64,000 bases of DNA from NCBI RefSeq assembly GCF_900078315.1, contig NZ_FKBS01000014.1, positions 928,802-992,801 of the forward strand, written 5' to 3'. The number at the start of each line of letters is the position of its first letter. Position 1 is the first letter of the stretch. The notes below the pieces were generated by a model. That model had not been told where the DNA came from. It made no database searches and worked only from the letters and a program-made list of their open reading frames with translations. Made by a program: the position numbers and the translations under genes. Below are positions 43,800 through 52,326 of the stretch, piece after piece. Source of the DNA: Bordetella ansorpii (GTDB taxonomy: Bacteria > Pseudomonadota > Gammaproteobacteria > Burkholderiales > Burkholderiaceae_B).

Positions 43800-43889
43800 A
43801 TACGTCGAAAACCGTATGTCCTCCAGGGCGAGAGCGCGTCGGGGGTGGGATAACCCGGGTCGCGGAGCGCCCTTCTTTTTGGTGCAGAA

Positions 43890-43928
43890 GGCATGGGTTC
43901 GGTGCATGAAATGCTCGTATTTGGTGCG
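43890..43928. promoter_or_regulatory. Two NtrC-like enhancer sites shared by the divergent urea operons
   Basis: GGCATGGGTTCGGTGCA (43890-43906) and TGCTCGTATTTGGTGCG (43912-43928) resemble the NtrC site TGCACTATTTTGGTGCA; the second matches at 12 of 17 positions. They are 22 bp apart, two helical turns. A third GGTGCA half-site preceded by five T lies at 43881. Distances of about 120-165 bp to both predicted starts suit NtrC enhancers. Confidence 0.7.
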
Positions 43929-44027
43929 TCTCTCGCGCCATCGCTGGATTTCTGGAAAGCGGTCGAAATGTGATTTCCGCTCTCAAGATCCTTTCAAACA
44001 GGGATATTTCGCGGACAACGCCAGATT

Positions 44028-44043
44028 TGGCATGGCTGTTGCT
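44028..44043 (+). promoter_or_regulatory. Sigma-54-type promoter of the urea carboxylase operon
   Basis: TGGCATGGCTGTTGCT matches TGGCACRNNNNTTGCW with one deviation (T for C) and perfect GG-GC spacing. The predicted start is near 44054, 28 bp before the allophanate hydrolase ATG. It mirrors the element facing urtA. Confidence 0.82.
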
Positions 44044-44081
44044 TAGTGAATCCATACTTGAATCCCAGATGGAATCCTTAA

Positions 44082-45911
44082 ATGAACGCCAGCACAGATA
44101 CGCAGTCCCGGTCCGGGTGGACCGTTGCTCAATGGCAGCAGGCCTATGCGGCGGGCGCCACGCCTGGTGATCTGCTGGCCTCTTATCTAGAGCTCGATCC
44201 GCAGGACAATGCGTGGATCGCCAGGCTGGATGAGGGGCGCCTGGCGGCGCAGTTGCGCGAGTTGGACGAACGGCTGCAAGCCGTGGGTGGCGATCTGGCC
44301 CGGTTGCCGCTGTACGGCGTGCCGTTCTCCATCAAGGACAACATCGATGCGGCCGGTTGGCCGACGACCGCAGGCTGCCCCGAGTTTGCGTATCTGCCGG
44401 CGCAGGACGCGACCGTCGTCGCCCGGTTGCGCGCGGCGGGCGCGGTGCTGGTGGGCAAGACGAACCTGGACCAGTTCGCCACGGGGCTGGTGGGGACGCG
44501 ATCTCCGTTCGGTCCGGTGGCAAACAGCTTCGACCCGGCATACGTCAGCGGCGGATCCAGCTCGGGTTCGGCATCGGTCGTGGCGCGAGGGCTGGCGGTC
44601 TTCTCGTTGGGTACGGATACGGCCGGCTCGGGCCGCGTGCCGGCGGGATTCAATAATCTGGTCGGGCTCAAGCCCACGCGGGGCTGGCTCAGCACGGCGG
44701 GCGTGGTGCCGGCCTGCCGCACACTGGACTGCGTCTCCGTGTTCGCACTGACCGTGAGCGACGCGAGCCTGGTCGCCGGGATTGCCGGCGGACATGACCG
44801 CCGGGATCCTTACTCGCGTATCCGTCCGGATTCGGCACTGCCCTGGCCGAGTTCGCCCCGCCTGGCCGTGCCGGCCCATCCCGAGTTCCACGGCGACGAA
44901 CAGGCGCGCCGCGCCTTCGAGCAATCGCTGAAGGACCTGCAGGCACTGGGAGCGGTCATCGAGCCCATCGACTTCACCCCATTCACGGAGCTGGCCGAAC
45001 TGCTTTATCAGGGACCGTGGGTGGCAGAGCGGTTCTGCGCGGTGGAAAGCCTGTGGCGCAAGCAACCCGAGGCCATTCATCCCGTGGTGCGGTCCATTGT
45101 CGAGCAGGCATCGCGGTATACCGCCGCCGACGCTTTCCGGGCGGAATATCGCCGCGCCGAACTCACGGCCGTCATCCACGCCGCGCTGTCCGGTTTCGAT
45201 GCCCTGGTGGTGCCGACCTCCCCGTCGATCTACACCATCGAGCAGTTGCTGGCCGATCCCATCGCCTTGAACTCGCGGCTGGGTTACTACACCAACTTCG
45301 CCAACCTGGCCGATCTGAGTGCGCTGGCGCTGCCCGCCGGCATGCGCGAGGACGGATTGCCCACGGGCATCACGCTGATCGGCGCCGCGTGGCAGGACGA
45401 CGCGCTGGCGGTCTTTGGCCGCCTCTGGCAGGCCAGCCGCGCCTTGCCGCTGGGCGCCACTGGCGTGCCGGCGCCTGCTGCCGAGCCCGCCTTCAATGGG
45501 CCGCAGACAGGCACGATTCGCGTCGCCGTGGTGGGCGCCCACCTGACCGGCATGCCGCTGAACCATCAACTGACCTCGCGTGGCGCGGTGCTGGCCGAAC
45601 AGACCATGACCGCCCCGTCCTATCGCCTCTACGCGCTGGCCAACACCACGCCGCCCAAGCCGGGCCTGGTGCACAGCGAGCACGGCGCATCCATCGTCGT
45701 CGAGCTGTGGGACGTGCCCGCCGCGGCCTTCGGCAGTTTCGTGGCCGAGGTACCCGGGCCGCTGGGCATCGGCACGCTGGAACTGGCCGATGGCCGTCTC
45801 GTCAAGGGATTCATCTGCGAACCGCGTGCGCTGGCGGGCGCGCGCGACATCACCGAATTCGGTGGGTGGCGGGCGTTCATCGCCAGCCTGAACACCACGA
45901 CGGCGCGTTGA
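44082..45911 (+). CDS. atzF: Allophanate hydrolase
   Basis: A 609-residue amidase-signature enzyme that splits allophanate into ammonia and CO2, the second step of the urea amidolyase route. The Ser-cisSer-Lys triad is visible: Lys85 in PFSIKDNIDAAG, Ser in SGGSSSGSASVV (about 159-160) and Ser183 in LGTDTAGSGRVPAG. The C-terminal domain (from about 470; RVAVVGAHLTGMPLNHQL) is the decarboxylating domain typical of AtzF/DUR1 proteins. The urea carboxylase gene follows by 20 bp. A sigma-54-type promoter lies directly upstream. Confidence 0.95.
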   Translation: MNASTDTQSRSGWTVAQWQQAYAAGATPGDLLASYLELDPQDNAWIARLDEGRLAAQLRELDERLQAVGGDLARLPLYGVPFSIKDNIDAAGWPTTAGCPEFAYLPAQDATVVARLRAAGAVLVGKTNLDQFATGLVGTRSPFGPVANSFDPAYVSGGSSSGSASVVARGLAVFSLGTDTAGSGRVPAGFNNLVGLKPTRGWLSTAGVVPACRTLDCVSVFALTVSDASLVAGIAGGHDRRDPYSRIRPDSALPWPSSPRLAVPAHPEFHGDEQARRAFEQSLKDLQALGAVIEPIDFTPFTELAELLYQGPWVAERFCAVESLWRKQPEAIHPVVRSIVEQASRYTAADAFRAEYRRAELTAVIHAALSGFDALVVPTSPSIYTIEQLLADPIALNSRLGYYTNFANLADLSALALPAGMREDGLPTGITLIGAAWQDDALAVFGRLWQASRALPLGATGVPAPAAEPAFNGPQTGTIRVAVVGAHLTGMPLNHQLTSRGAVLAEQTMTAPSYRLYALANTTPPKPGLVHSEHGASIVVELWDVPAAAFGSFVAEVPGPLGIGTLELADGRLVKGFICEPRALAGARDITEFGGWRAFIASLNTTTAR

Positions 45912-45931
45912 GCGAACCAGGAGCGACAGAC

Positions 45932-48900
45932 ATGTTCGATACCGTATTGATCGCCAACCGTGGCGAGATCGCCGTGCGCGCCATCCGCACGCTCAAGGCG
46001 CTGGGCATCCGCAGCGTAGCCGTCTATTCCGATCCGGACCGCGATGCGCCGCACGTGCGCGCCGCGGACGTGGCCGTGGCGCTGGGCGGCGAGAAGGCCG
46101 CCGACAGTTACCTGCGCATCGACGCGTTGCTGGACGCCGCGCGCCGGACCGGGGCGCAGGCGATCTTCCCCGGCTATGGTTTCCTGTCCGAGAGCGCCGA
46201 GTTCGCCGAGGCTTGCGAGGCTGCCGGCATCGCCTTCGTGGGGCCGACGCCGACGCAGATCCGCGAGTTCGGCTTGAAGCACCGTGCCCGCGAACTGGCG
46301 GCGGCCGCGGGCGTGCCCATGACGCCCGGCACGGGTCTGCTGGATAGCCTGGACGACGCGCTGACGCAGGCCGAGCGCATCGGCTATCCGGTCATGTTGA
46401 AAAGCACGGCGGGCGGTGGCGGCATCGGCCTGTCGCGTTGCGCCGATCCCGCTGAACTGCGCGCCGCCTTCGAGGGCGTGCAGCGCATGGGCACGCATTT
46501 CTTTCGCGATGGCGGCGTCTTCATCGAGCGCTACGTGGACGGCGCCCGCCACGTGGAGGTCCAGATATTCGGCGACGGCCAGGGGCGCGTGGCCGCGCTG
46601 GGCGAGCGCGACTGCTCGGTGCAGCGGCGCAACCAGAAGGTGATCGAGGAAACCCCGGCGCCGCTGTTGCCCGCGGCCACGCGGCAAGCCCTGCTGCAGG
46701 CCGCGGTGCGGCTGGGCGAGTCGGTGTCCTATCGTTCCGCCGGCACGGTCGAATTCATCTACGACGGCGCCCGCGACAGCTTCTATTTCCTGGAAGTGAA
46801 TACGCGCCTGCAGGTCGAGCATCCCGTCACCGAGTCGGTCACCGGGCTGGATCTGGTGGCGTGCATGCTGCGCGTGGCCGCGGGCGATCTGGACTGGCGG
46901 GCGATGCAGGTGCAGCCCGCCGGCGCCTCGATCGAGGTGCGCCTGTATGCCGAAGATCCGTTGCGCCAGTTCCAGCCTTCGCCGGGTGTGCTGACCGAGG
47001 TGCGCTTTCCGGCCGATGCCCGGGTGGATGGATGGGTCGAGACAGGCACCGAGGTGCCTGCCTTCTACGATCCGTTGCTGGCCAAACTGATCGTGCACGG
47101 CAAGGACAGGCAGGAGGCCCTGGACCGCCTGTCCGACGCACTGGCGCGGACACGCTTGCAGGGTATCGCCACCAACCTGGACTATCTGCGGCAGATCGTG
47201 GACGACTCCGGCTTTCGCGAGGGCAAGGTCTCCACGCGTTTCCTGGAATCGTTCGCCTACCGCCCCGCCGCGGTCGAGGTGCTGCAGGCGGGCACCTACA
47301 CCAGCATCCAGGACTATCCTGGCCGCACAGGTTATTGGGACATCGGCGTGCCGCCTTCCGGGCCCATGGACGACTATGCCTTCAGGCTGGCCAACCGCAT
47401 CGTGGGCAATGCGCCGGAGGCGGCCGGGCTGGAAGCTACCCTGGCCGGCCCGGCGCTGCGCTTTCACTGCGACACGGTCATCGCGCTGACGGGAGGGGAG
47501 TGCGCCGCCATGCTGGATGGCCAGCCTGTGGAGATGTGGCGGCCCATCGCCGTGCGCGCGGGCCAGACGCTGGAGACGGGCCGGGTGTCCAGCGGATGCC
47601 GCGTCTACCTGGCGGTGCGCCAGGGATTCGATGTGCCGGTGTACCTCGGCAGCCGCTCGACGTTCGCGCTGGGCCAGTTCGGCGGACATGCCGGCCGCAT
47701 CCTGCGCATGGGAGACATGCTGCCGCTGGGCAGGGCAGACTCGCGGCTGTCCGATGCCCCCGCCGCCACGCGCGCGCCGCAGGCGCCTGCCGCGGACCTG
47801 GCTCCAGAGTACGGTAGCCACTGGGAGATCGGGGTGCTGTACGGCCCGCATGGCGCCCCTGATTTCTTCACGCGGGAAGCCATCGATGCCTTCTTCTCCG
47901 CTGATTGGGAGGTGCACTACAACTCGAATCGCCTGGGCGTCCGGTTGACGGGGCCCCGGCCGACCTGGGCGCGCCAGGACGGTGGCGAAGCGGGGCTGCA
48001 CCCCTCGAACATCCATGATTGCGAGTACGCGGTCGGCAGCATCAACTTCACCGGAGACAGTCCGGTGATTCTGACGCGCGACGGTCCCAGCCTGGGCGGG
48101 TTCGTCTGCCCCGTGACCATCGCCCGTGCGGAACTGTGGAAAGTGGGCCAGGTCAAGCCGGGAGACCGGATCCGCTTCAAGCGGATCGACTATGCGCAGG
48201 CCGTCGCGCTGGAGCGTGCGCAGGATGCCAGTATCGAGGGCCTGACGCGCGTGCGGCTCGACGTGCCGGCTGCCGGGGGCGAGGCGGCCACGATCGTCGC
48301 CAGCCTGCCAGCGGCGCCGGGTCGGCCGGCGGTGGCCTACCGGCAGGCCGGGGACGGCTATCTGCTGCTGGAGTACGGCGAGAACGTGCTGGACCTGGCG
48401 CTGAGGCTGCGCGTGCATTTGCTGATGCAGGCGTTGCAAGCCGATCCGATACCGGGTGTGGAAGAGTTGTCGCCCGGCGTGCGCTCGCTGCAGATCCGCT
48501 ACGAAGGGCGGCGGATCGCGCAACCGGAGCTGGTGGCCCGTCTGCTGGAGATCGAGCAGTCGCTGCCCGACGCGTCGCAGGTCAAGGTGCCCACGCGTGT
48601 CGTGTACCTGCCCATGGCTTTCGAGGACAGCGCGACGCTGGGCGCGGTCGACCGTTATCGCGAGACCGTGCGCGCCCAGGCGCCGTGGCTGCCGAACAAC
48701 GTGGATTTCATCCAGCGGATCAACGGCCTGTCGTCGCGAGAGGAGGTCAGGCGCATCGTGTTCGAGGCCAGTTACCTGGTGATGGGCCTGGGCGACGTCT
48801 ATCTGGGTGCGCCGTGCGCGGTGCCGATCGATCCGCGCCATCGCCTGTTGACGTCGAAGTACAACCCGGCACGCACCTTTACGGCGGAGGGCACGGTGGG

Positions 48901-49546
48901 TATCGGCGGGGTCTACATGTGCATCTACGGCATGGACTCGCCGGGCGGCTATCAGTTGGTCGGCCGCACGCTGCCCATCTGGAACAAGTTCCTGAAGAAC
49001 CCCGTATTCCAGGACGAAAAGCCCTGGCTGCTGCGCTTCTTCGACCAGGTGCGCTTCTATCCGGTCAGCGAGGCCGAGCTGGATGGCATGAGAGCGGACT
49101 TCCGCGCGGGCCGTATCGGCCTGCGCATTGAACAGGAGACCTTCGACTTCGCCGAATACGAACGGTTCCTGGCCGAGCAGGCCGACAGCATCGAATCGTT
49201 CCGTGCGCGGCAGCGCAGTGCGTTCGAGGCGGAGGTGGCGCTCTGGCAGGCGGAGGACGACAGCGTTGCGCAGACGACGGAGCCGCCCGCCCAAACCCAG
49301 GAGGTGCCTCTGGCTGCAGGCCAGAGCCTGGTGGCCGCCGACATGTCCGGCAGCGTATGGAAGATTCCGGTCGAGGTCGGCCAGTCCGTGCAGGCGGGCG
49401 ATCCGCTGGTGGTGATCGAGGCGATGAAGATGGAACTGGTCGTGGCCGCGCCGCGGGCGGGCACGGTCGCCGCGATACACTGCGGCCCGGGCAAGCGGGT
49501 CGACATGGGTGATCCGCTCGTCGTGCTGGATGACGATACCGATTGA
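45932..49546 (+). CDS. uca: Urea carboxylase (biotin-dependent)
   Basis: A 1204-residue enzyme that carboxylates urea to allophanate with ATP and bicarbonate. From the ATG at 45932 (CAGGAG upstream) the order is: biotin carboxylase (MFDTVLIANRGEIAVRAIRT; STAGGGGIGLSRC; EVNTRLQVEHPVTE) to about 450; KipA/AHS2-like domain (SIQDYPGRTGYWDIGVPPSG) to about 790; KipI/AHS1-like domain (YLLLEYGENVLDLALRLRV) to about 1100; and a C-terminal biotinyl domain with VIEAMKMELV (Lys1166). No carboxyguanidine deiminase genes are adjacent, so urea rather than guanidine is the likely substrate. Confidence 0.95.
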   Translation: MFDTVLIANRGEIAVRAIRTLKALGIRSVAVYSDPDRDAPHVRAADVAVALGGEKAADSYLRIDALLDAARRTGAQAIFPGYGFLSESAEFAEACEAAGIAFVGPTPTQIREFGLKHRARELAAAAGVPMTPGTGLLDSLDDALTQAERIGYPVMLKSTAGGGGIGLSRCADPAELRAAFEGVQRMGTHFFRDGGVFIERYVDGARHVEVQIFGDGQGRVAALGERDCSVQRRNQKVIEETPAPLLPAATRQALLQAAVRLGESVSYRSAGTVEFIYDGARDSFYFLEVNTRLQVEHPVTESVTGLDLVACMLRVAAGDLDWRAMQVQPAGASIEVRLYAEDPLRQFQPSPGVLTEVRFPADARVDGWVETGTEVPAFYDPLLAKLIVHGKDRQEALDRLSDALARTRLQGIATNLDYLRQIVDDSGFREGKVSTRFLESFAYRPAAVEVLQAGTYTSIQDYPGRTGYWDIGVPPSGPMDDYAFRLANRIVGNAPEAAGLEATLAGPALRFHCDTVIALTGGECAAMLDGQPVEMWRPIAVRAGQTLETGRVSSGCRVYLAVRQGFDVPVYLGSRSTFALGQFGGHAGRILRMGDMLPLGRADSRLSDAPAATRAPQAPAADLAPEYGSHWEIGVLYGPHGAPDFFTREAIDAFFSADWEVHYNSNRLGVRLTGPRPTWARQDGGEAGLHPSNIHDCEYAVGSINFTGDSPVILTRDGPSLGGFVCPVTIARAELWKVGQVKPGDRIRFKRIDYAQAVALERAQDASIEGLTRVRLDVPAAGGEAATIVASLPAAPGRPAVAYRQAGDGYLLLEYGENVLDLALRLRVHLLMQALQADPIPGVEELSPGVRSLQIRYEGRRIAQPELVARLLEIEQSLPDASQVKVPTRVVYLPMAFEDSATLGAVDRYRETVRAQAPWLPNNVDFIQRINGLSSREEVRRIVFEASYLVMGLGDVYLGAPCAVPIDPRHRLLTSKYNPARTFTAEGTVGIGGVYMCIYGMDSPGGYQLVGRTLPIWNKFLKNPVFQDEKPWLLRFFDQVRFYPVSEAELDGMRADFRAGRIGLRIEQETFDFAEYERFLAEQADSIESFRARQRSAFEAEVALWQAEDDSVAQTTEPPAQTQEVPLAAGQSLVAADMSGSVWKIPVEVGQSVQAGDPLVVIEAMKMELVVAAPRAGTVAAIHCGPGKRVDMGDPLVVLDDDTD

Positions 49547-49559
49547 GGCGAGACCCGAC

Positions 49560-50282
49560 ATGCGAACGACCCTACTGATGGCGACGAGCCTGCGCCCGCT
49601 GGTGGCTGGCACGGGGTCGCTGGCCGATGCCGTGTACGAGCGTGTCAAAGAAGATCTGTTCGAGTTCCGCCTCTTGCCGGGCGACATGTTCAGCGAGGCC
49701 GACATGGTGGCGCGGCTGGGCGTCAGCCGCACGCCGATCCGGCAGGGGTTGGCGCGCCTGGAACGCGAGGGCTTCCTGCTGGTGCGCCAGCGCAGCGGCT
49801 GGCAGGTTCGTCCGTTCGATTTCGAGCGGTTCGAGGCCCTGTACGACGTGCGCATCGTGCTGGAGCTGGCCGCGGTGGATCGCCTGTGCGGGCGATCGGA
49901 AATGGATCCCACCGGTATCCTCGGCGCGCTTCAGGACGTCTGGCTGGTGCCGCCGGACCAGCGCATCCGTGATGGGAAACTGGTGGCCCAGCTCGACGAG
50001 GCTTTTCATTGCGCCTTGGTCTCGGCGGTGGGCAATCCCGAAATGGCCCAGATCCATCGCGACGTCACCGAGAAGATCCGCCTGGTGCGCCGCCTGGATT
50101 TCACCAAGGAGTACCGGGTGGACGCGACCTATGACGAGCACGCCGCCATACTCCGTGCCATCCTGGCCCGCAATGCCGAACCTGCGCGCATCATGTTGAA
50201 GTCGCATATCGAGATCAGCAAGGCCGAGGTACGCAAGATCACCCTGCACATGCTACACGAGGCCAGGAACGGCCATCCTTGA
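49560..50282 (+). CDS. GntR-family regulator (FadR/FCD subgroup)
   Basis: A 240-residue regulator from the ATG at 49560, 13 bp after the urea carboxylase stop, so co-transcribed. The winged helix has EADMVARLGVSRTPIRQGL and EREGFLLVRQRSGWQV. The C-terminal FCD ligand domain includes LYDVRIVLELAAV and LDEAFHCALVSAVGNPEM with the metal-site His and Asp residues of the fold. It probably tunes the urea operon in response to a pathway metabolite, on top of nitrogen control; ligand and operator are unknown. Confidence 0.93.
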   Translation: MRTTLLMATSLRPLVAGTGSLADAVYERVKEDLFEFRLLPGDMFSEADMVARLGVSRTPIRQGLARLEREGFLLVRQRSGWQVRPFDFERFEALYDVRIVLELAAVDRLCGRSEMDPTGILGALQDVWLVPPDQRIRDGKLVAQLDEAFHCALVSAVGNPEMAQIHRDVTEKIRLVRRLDFTKEYRVDATYDEHAAILRAILARNAEPARIMLKSHIEISKAEVRKITLHMLHEARNGHP

Positions 50283-50429
50283 CCCCGGCGGTTGTGCTGG
50301 CGGCCGGCGCGGCGGATGATCGGGGACCGGATCTGGAATAAAAGGCGGGCCGCCATCGTCTGTAGGGACGAGGGCGTTCGACAACGGGCCGCATCCGGCT
50401 CGCCGCCCCGTCCCCTAAAGGAGCCAGAC

Positions 50430-50807
50430 ATGTCCATCCGTACCGCAGCCGCCGCTTTCATCGCCGTCTCCGCCCTGTACGCCGCCGGCGCCCAGGCCCA
50501 GTCTCCCGCCATGCCCCGCGACGGCATCCTGGTCGACCAGAAGGGCATGACCCTCTACACGTTCGACAAGGACCAGGCCAACAGCGGCAAGAGCGTCTGC
50601 AACGGCCAATGCGCCACCAACTGGCCGCCCGTGGCGGCGGCCGCCGGCGCCAAGCCCGAGGGCGACTGGAGCATCGCCACGCGGGACGACGGCGCCAGGC
50701 AATGGGCCTACAAGGGCAAGCCGGTATACCTGTTCGTCAAGGACGCCAAGGCGGGCGACAAGACCGGCGACGGCGTGGGCGGCGTCTGGCACGTCATCAA
50801 GCCCTGA
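50430..50807 (+). CDS. Secreted protein with Yx(FWY)xxD motif repeats (COG4315 type)
   Basis: A 125-residue exported protein from the ATG at 50430 with AAAGGAG 8 nt upstream. The signal peptide ends after AGAQAQS. The mature part has the family repeats LYTFDKD and VYLFVKD, plus CNGQCATNWPPV with two Cys. Function in this family is unknown; members are often encoded beside ECF sigma/anti-sigma pairs, as here (sigma gene 18 bp downstream). Confidence 0.9.
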   Translation: MSIRTAAAAFIAVSALYAAGAQAQSPAMPRDGILVDQKGMTLYTFDKDQANSGKSVCNGQCATNWPPVAAAAGAKPEGDWSIATRDDGARQWAYKGKPVYLFVKDAKAGDKTGDGVGGVWHVIKP

Positions 50808-50825
50808 CAGCGGGAAGCCGACCCC

Positions 50826-51350
50826 ATGCGCGCCGAGGACGAGGCCCGGATCGTGGCCTGCATCCCCAGCCTGCGGCGCTACGCGCGCGGCCTTGCCGCG
50901 GACCGCGAGCAGGCCGACGACCTGGTCCAGGACACGCTGGAGCGTGCCTGGGGCCGGTTCTCGCGCTGGCAGCGGCGCGGCGAACTGCGCGCATGGATGT
51001 TCGGCATCATGCACAACCTCTTCATCGACGGCCTGCGCGCCCAGCGGCGCCAGGCCGGGTACGACGCCGAATCCGAAGTGCCCGAGATCCCGGTGCGCGC
51101 GGCGCAGGCCGATGGCCTGGAACTGCGCGACCTGGACCGCTGCCTGCAACGGCTGCCGGCAGACCAGCGCGAAGTGCTGCTGCTGGTCGCCGTCGAGGAA
51201 TTCAGTTACCGGGACGCGGCGCAGGTGCTGGGCGTGCCGGTCGGCACGGTCATGTCGCGCCTGTCCCGGGCCCGTGAAAGATTGGCCGCGCTGATGGCGC
51301 GGCCGGAAGAAGAAGCCCGGCCATCCAGCCGGCTGCAAAGCGTCAAATGA
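50826..51350 (+). CDS. ECF-type RNA polymerase sigma factor
   Basis: A 174-residue sigma factor. Region 2 has YARGLAADREQADDLVQDTLERAWGRF, core motif DDLVQDTLERAW, and LRAWMFGIMHNLFIDGLR. Region 4 has LPADQREVLLLVAVEEFSYRDAA, core motif EEFSYRDAAQVLGVPVGTV. The anti-sigma gene starts 1 bp after its stop. It likely transcribes its own operon, including the secreted protein gene, after a cell-envelope or oxidative signal, as related sigma factors do. Confidence 0.95.
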   Translation: MRAEDEARIVACIPSLRRYARGLAADREQADDLVQDTLERAWGRFSRWQRRGELRAWMFGIMHNLFIDGLRAQRRQAGYDAESEVPEIPVRAAQADGLELRDLDRCLQRLPADQREVLLLVAVEEFSYRDAAQVLGVPVGTVMSRLSRARERLAALMARPEEEARPSSRLQSVK

Positions 51351-51351
51351 C

Positions 51352-52173
51352 ATGAGCGACGACACCCTGCGCGCCGTCCTGGCCACCGGGACGCCCATCA
51401 CCGAGGCCGATCTGCATGCCTGTGCGGACGGCCAACTGCCCGAGGCGCGCCGCGCCGAGGTCGCCGCCTTCCTGGCGCAGCAGCCCGAGGCGCGCCAGCG
51501 CGTCGACGGCTGGCGCCGGCAGAACGATGCCCTGCGCGCGTGGCTCGATCCCGTGCTGGACGAGCCCTTGCCGTTGCGGCTGCCCTTGGCCCCCCCGCTA
51601 CGCGCGTCGGTTTCCGTGCGGCGCTGGGGCGCCCTGGCGGCCGGCCTGGCGGTGGCCGTGGCCAGTGCCGGCGCGGCGTGGTTCGTGCGGGGAGCGGTGG
51701 ACGCGCGCGAGGCGGTCGTCGCGCCTGCGCTCGTGCGGGCTGCCGATGGCGCGTCCTTTGCGCGCCGCGCCGCCGTGGCCCATGCCGTCTTCGCGGCCGA
51801 CGTGCGGCGCCCCGTCGAGGTCGGCGCCGACCAGGAACAGGCCCTGGTCACGTGGCTGACCAAGCGGCTGGGCGCGGCGGTGAAGGCGCCGGCATTGAGC
51901 GGCGTAGGCTACGAGTTGGTCGGTGGCCGCCTGCTGCCCGGCGGGCAAGGCCCTGTGGCGCAGTTCATGTACTCGGCGCCCGACGGCCAGCGGCTGACGC
52001 TGTACGTGACGCGCGAGGCTACCGGCAACCAGACCGCGTTCCGGTTCACGCAGGACGGCCCGGTACGGGTGTTCTACTGGGTCGAGGGCAGTTTCGGCTA
52101 CGCCCTGTCTGGCGAGATCGACCGCGCCACGCTGCAGCGCGTGGCGGACGAGGTGTACAGGCAGTTGAGTTGA
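51352..52173 (+). CDS. Anti-sigma factor (transmembrane)
   Basis: A 273-residue inner-membrane protein. The cytoplasmic N-terminus has ITEADLHACADGQLPEARR and EARQRVDGWRRQNDALRAWL, the usual anti-sigma helices. The full zinc motif HxxxCxxC is absent, leaving one His and one Cys. One membrane helix (LAAGLAVAVASAGAAWFV) is followed by a periplasmic domain of about 150 residues. It should hold the sigma factor encoded just upstream until a periplasmic signal arrives. Confidence 0.9.
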   Translation: MSDDTLRAVLATGTPITEADLHACADGQLPEARRAEVAAFLAQQPEARQRVDGWRRQNDALRAWLDPVLDEPLPLRLPLAPPLRASVSVRRWGALAAGLAVAVASAGAAWFVRGAVDAREAVVAPALVRAADGASFARRAAVAHAVFAADVRRPVEVGADQEQALVTWLTKRLGAAVKAPALSGVGYELVGGRLLPGGQGPVAQFMYSAPDGQRLTLYVTREATGNQTAFRFTQDGPVRVFYWVEGSFGYALSGEIDRATLQRVADEVYRQLS

Positions 52174-52326
52174 TCGTGGACAGGTCCGGGGCCGGCTCGG
52201 GCAGGCGGCGTGCTGTGCGAGCCGATCTCCGGCCACGAGGCATTCGTGCGGTGTCTTCGATATCGTGCGATCGCCGCGGCACGCATGACAAGCCTGCGCG
52301 CCTGTCGGCGTATTGCGCGCAGGAGA

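Noticed and set aside
43650-44081. Guanidine riboswitch ahead of the urea carboxylase operon
   Set aside because: No guanidine-I-like conserved segments were seen and the carboxyguanidine deiminase partner genes are absent; sigma-54 and NtrC-like elements explain the region better.
45629-49912. A very long minus-strand open frame (over 1400 codons) opposite urea carboxylase
   Set aside because: It is the mirror frame of a high-GC gene; composition is His/Arg/Gln-rich with no domain, while the plus strand encodes a full urea carboxylase.
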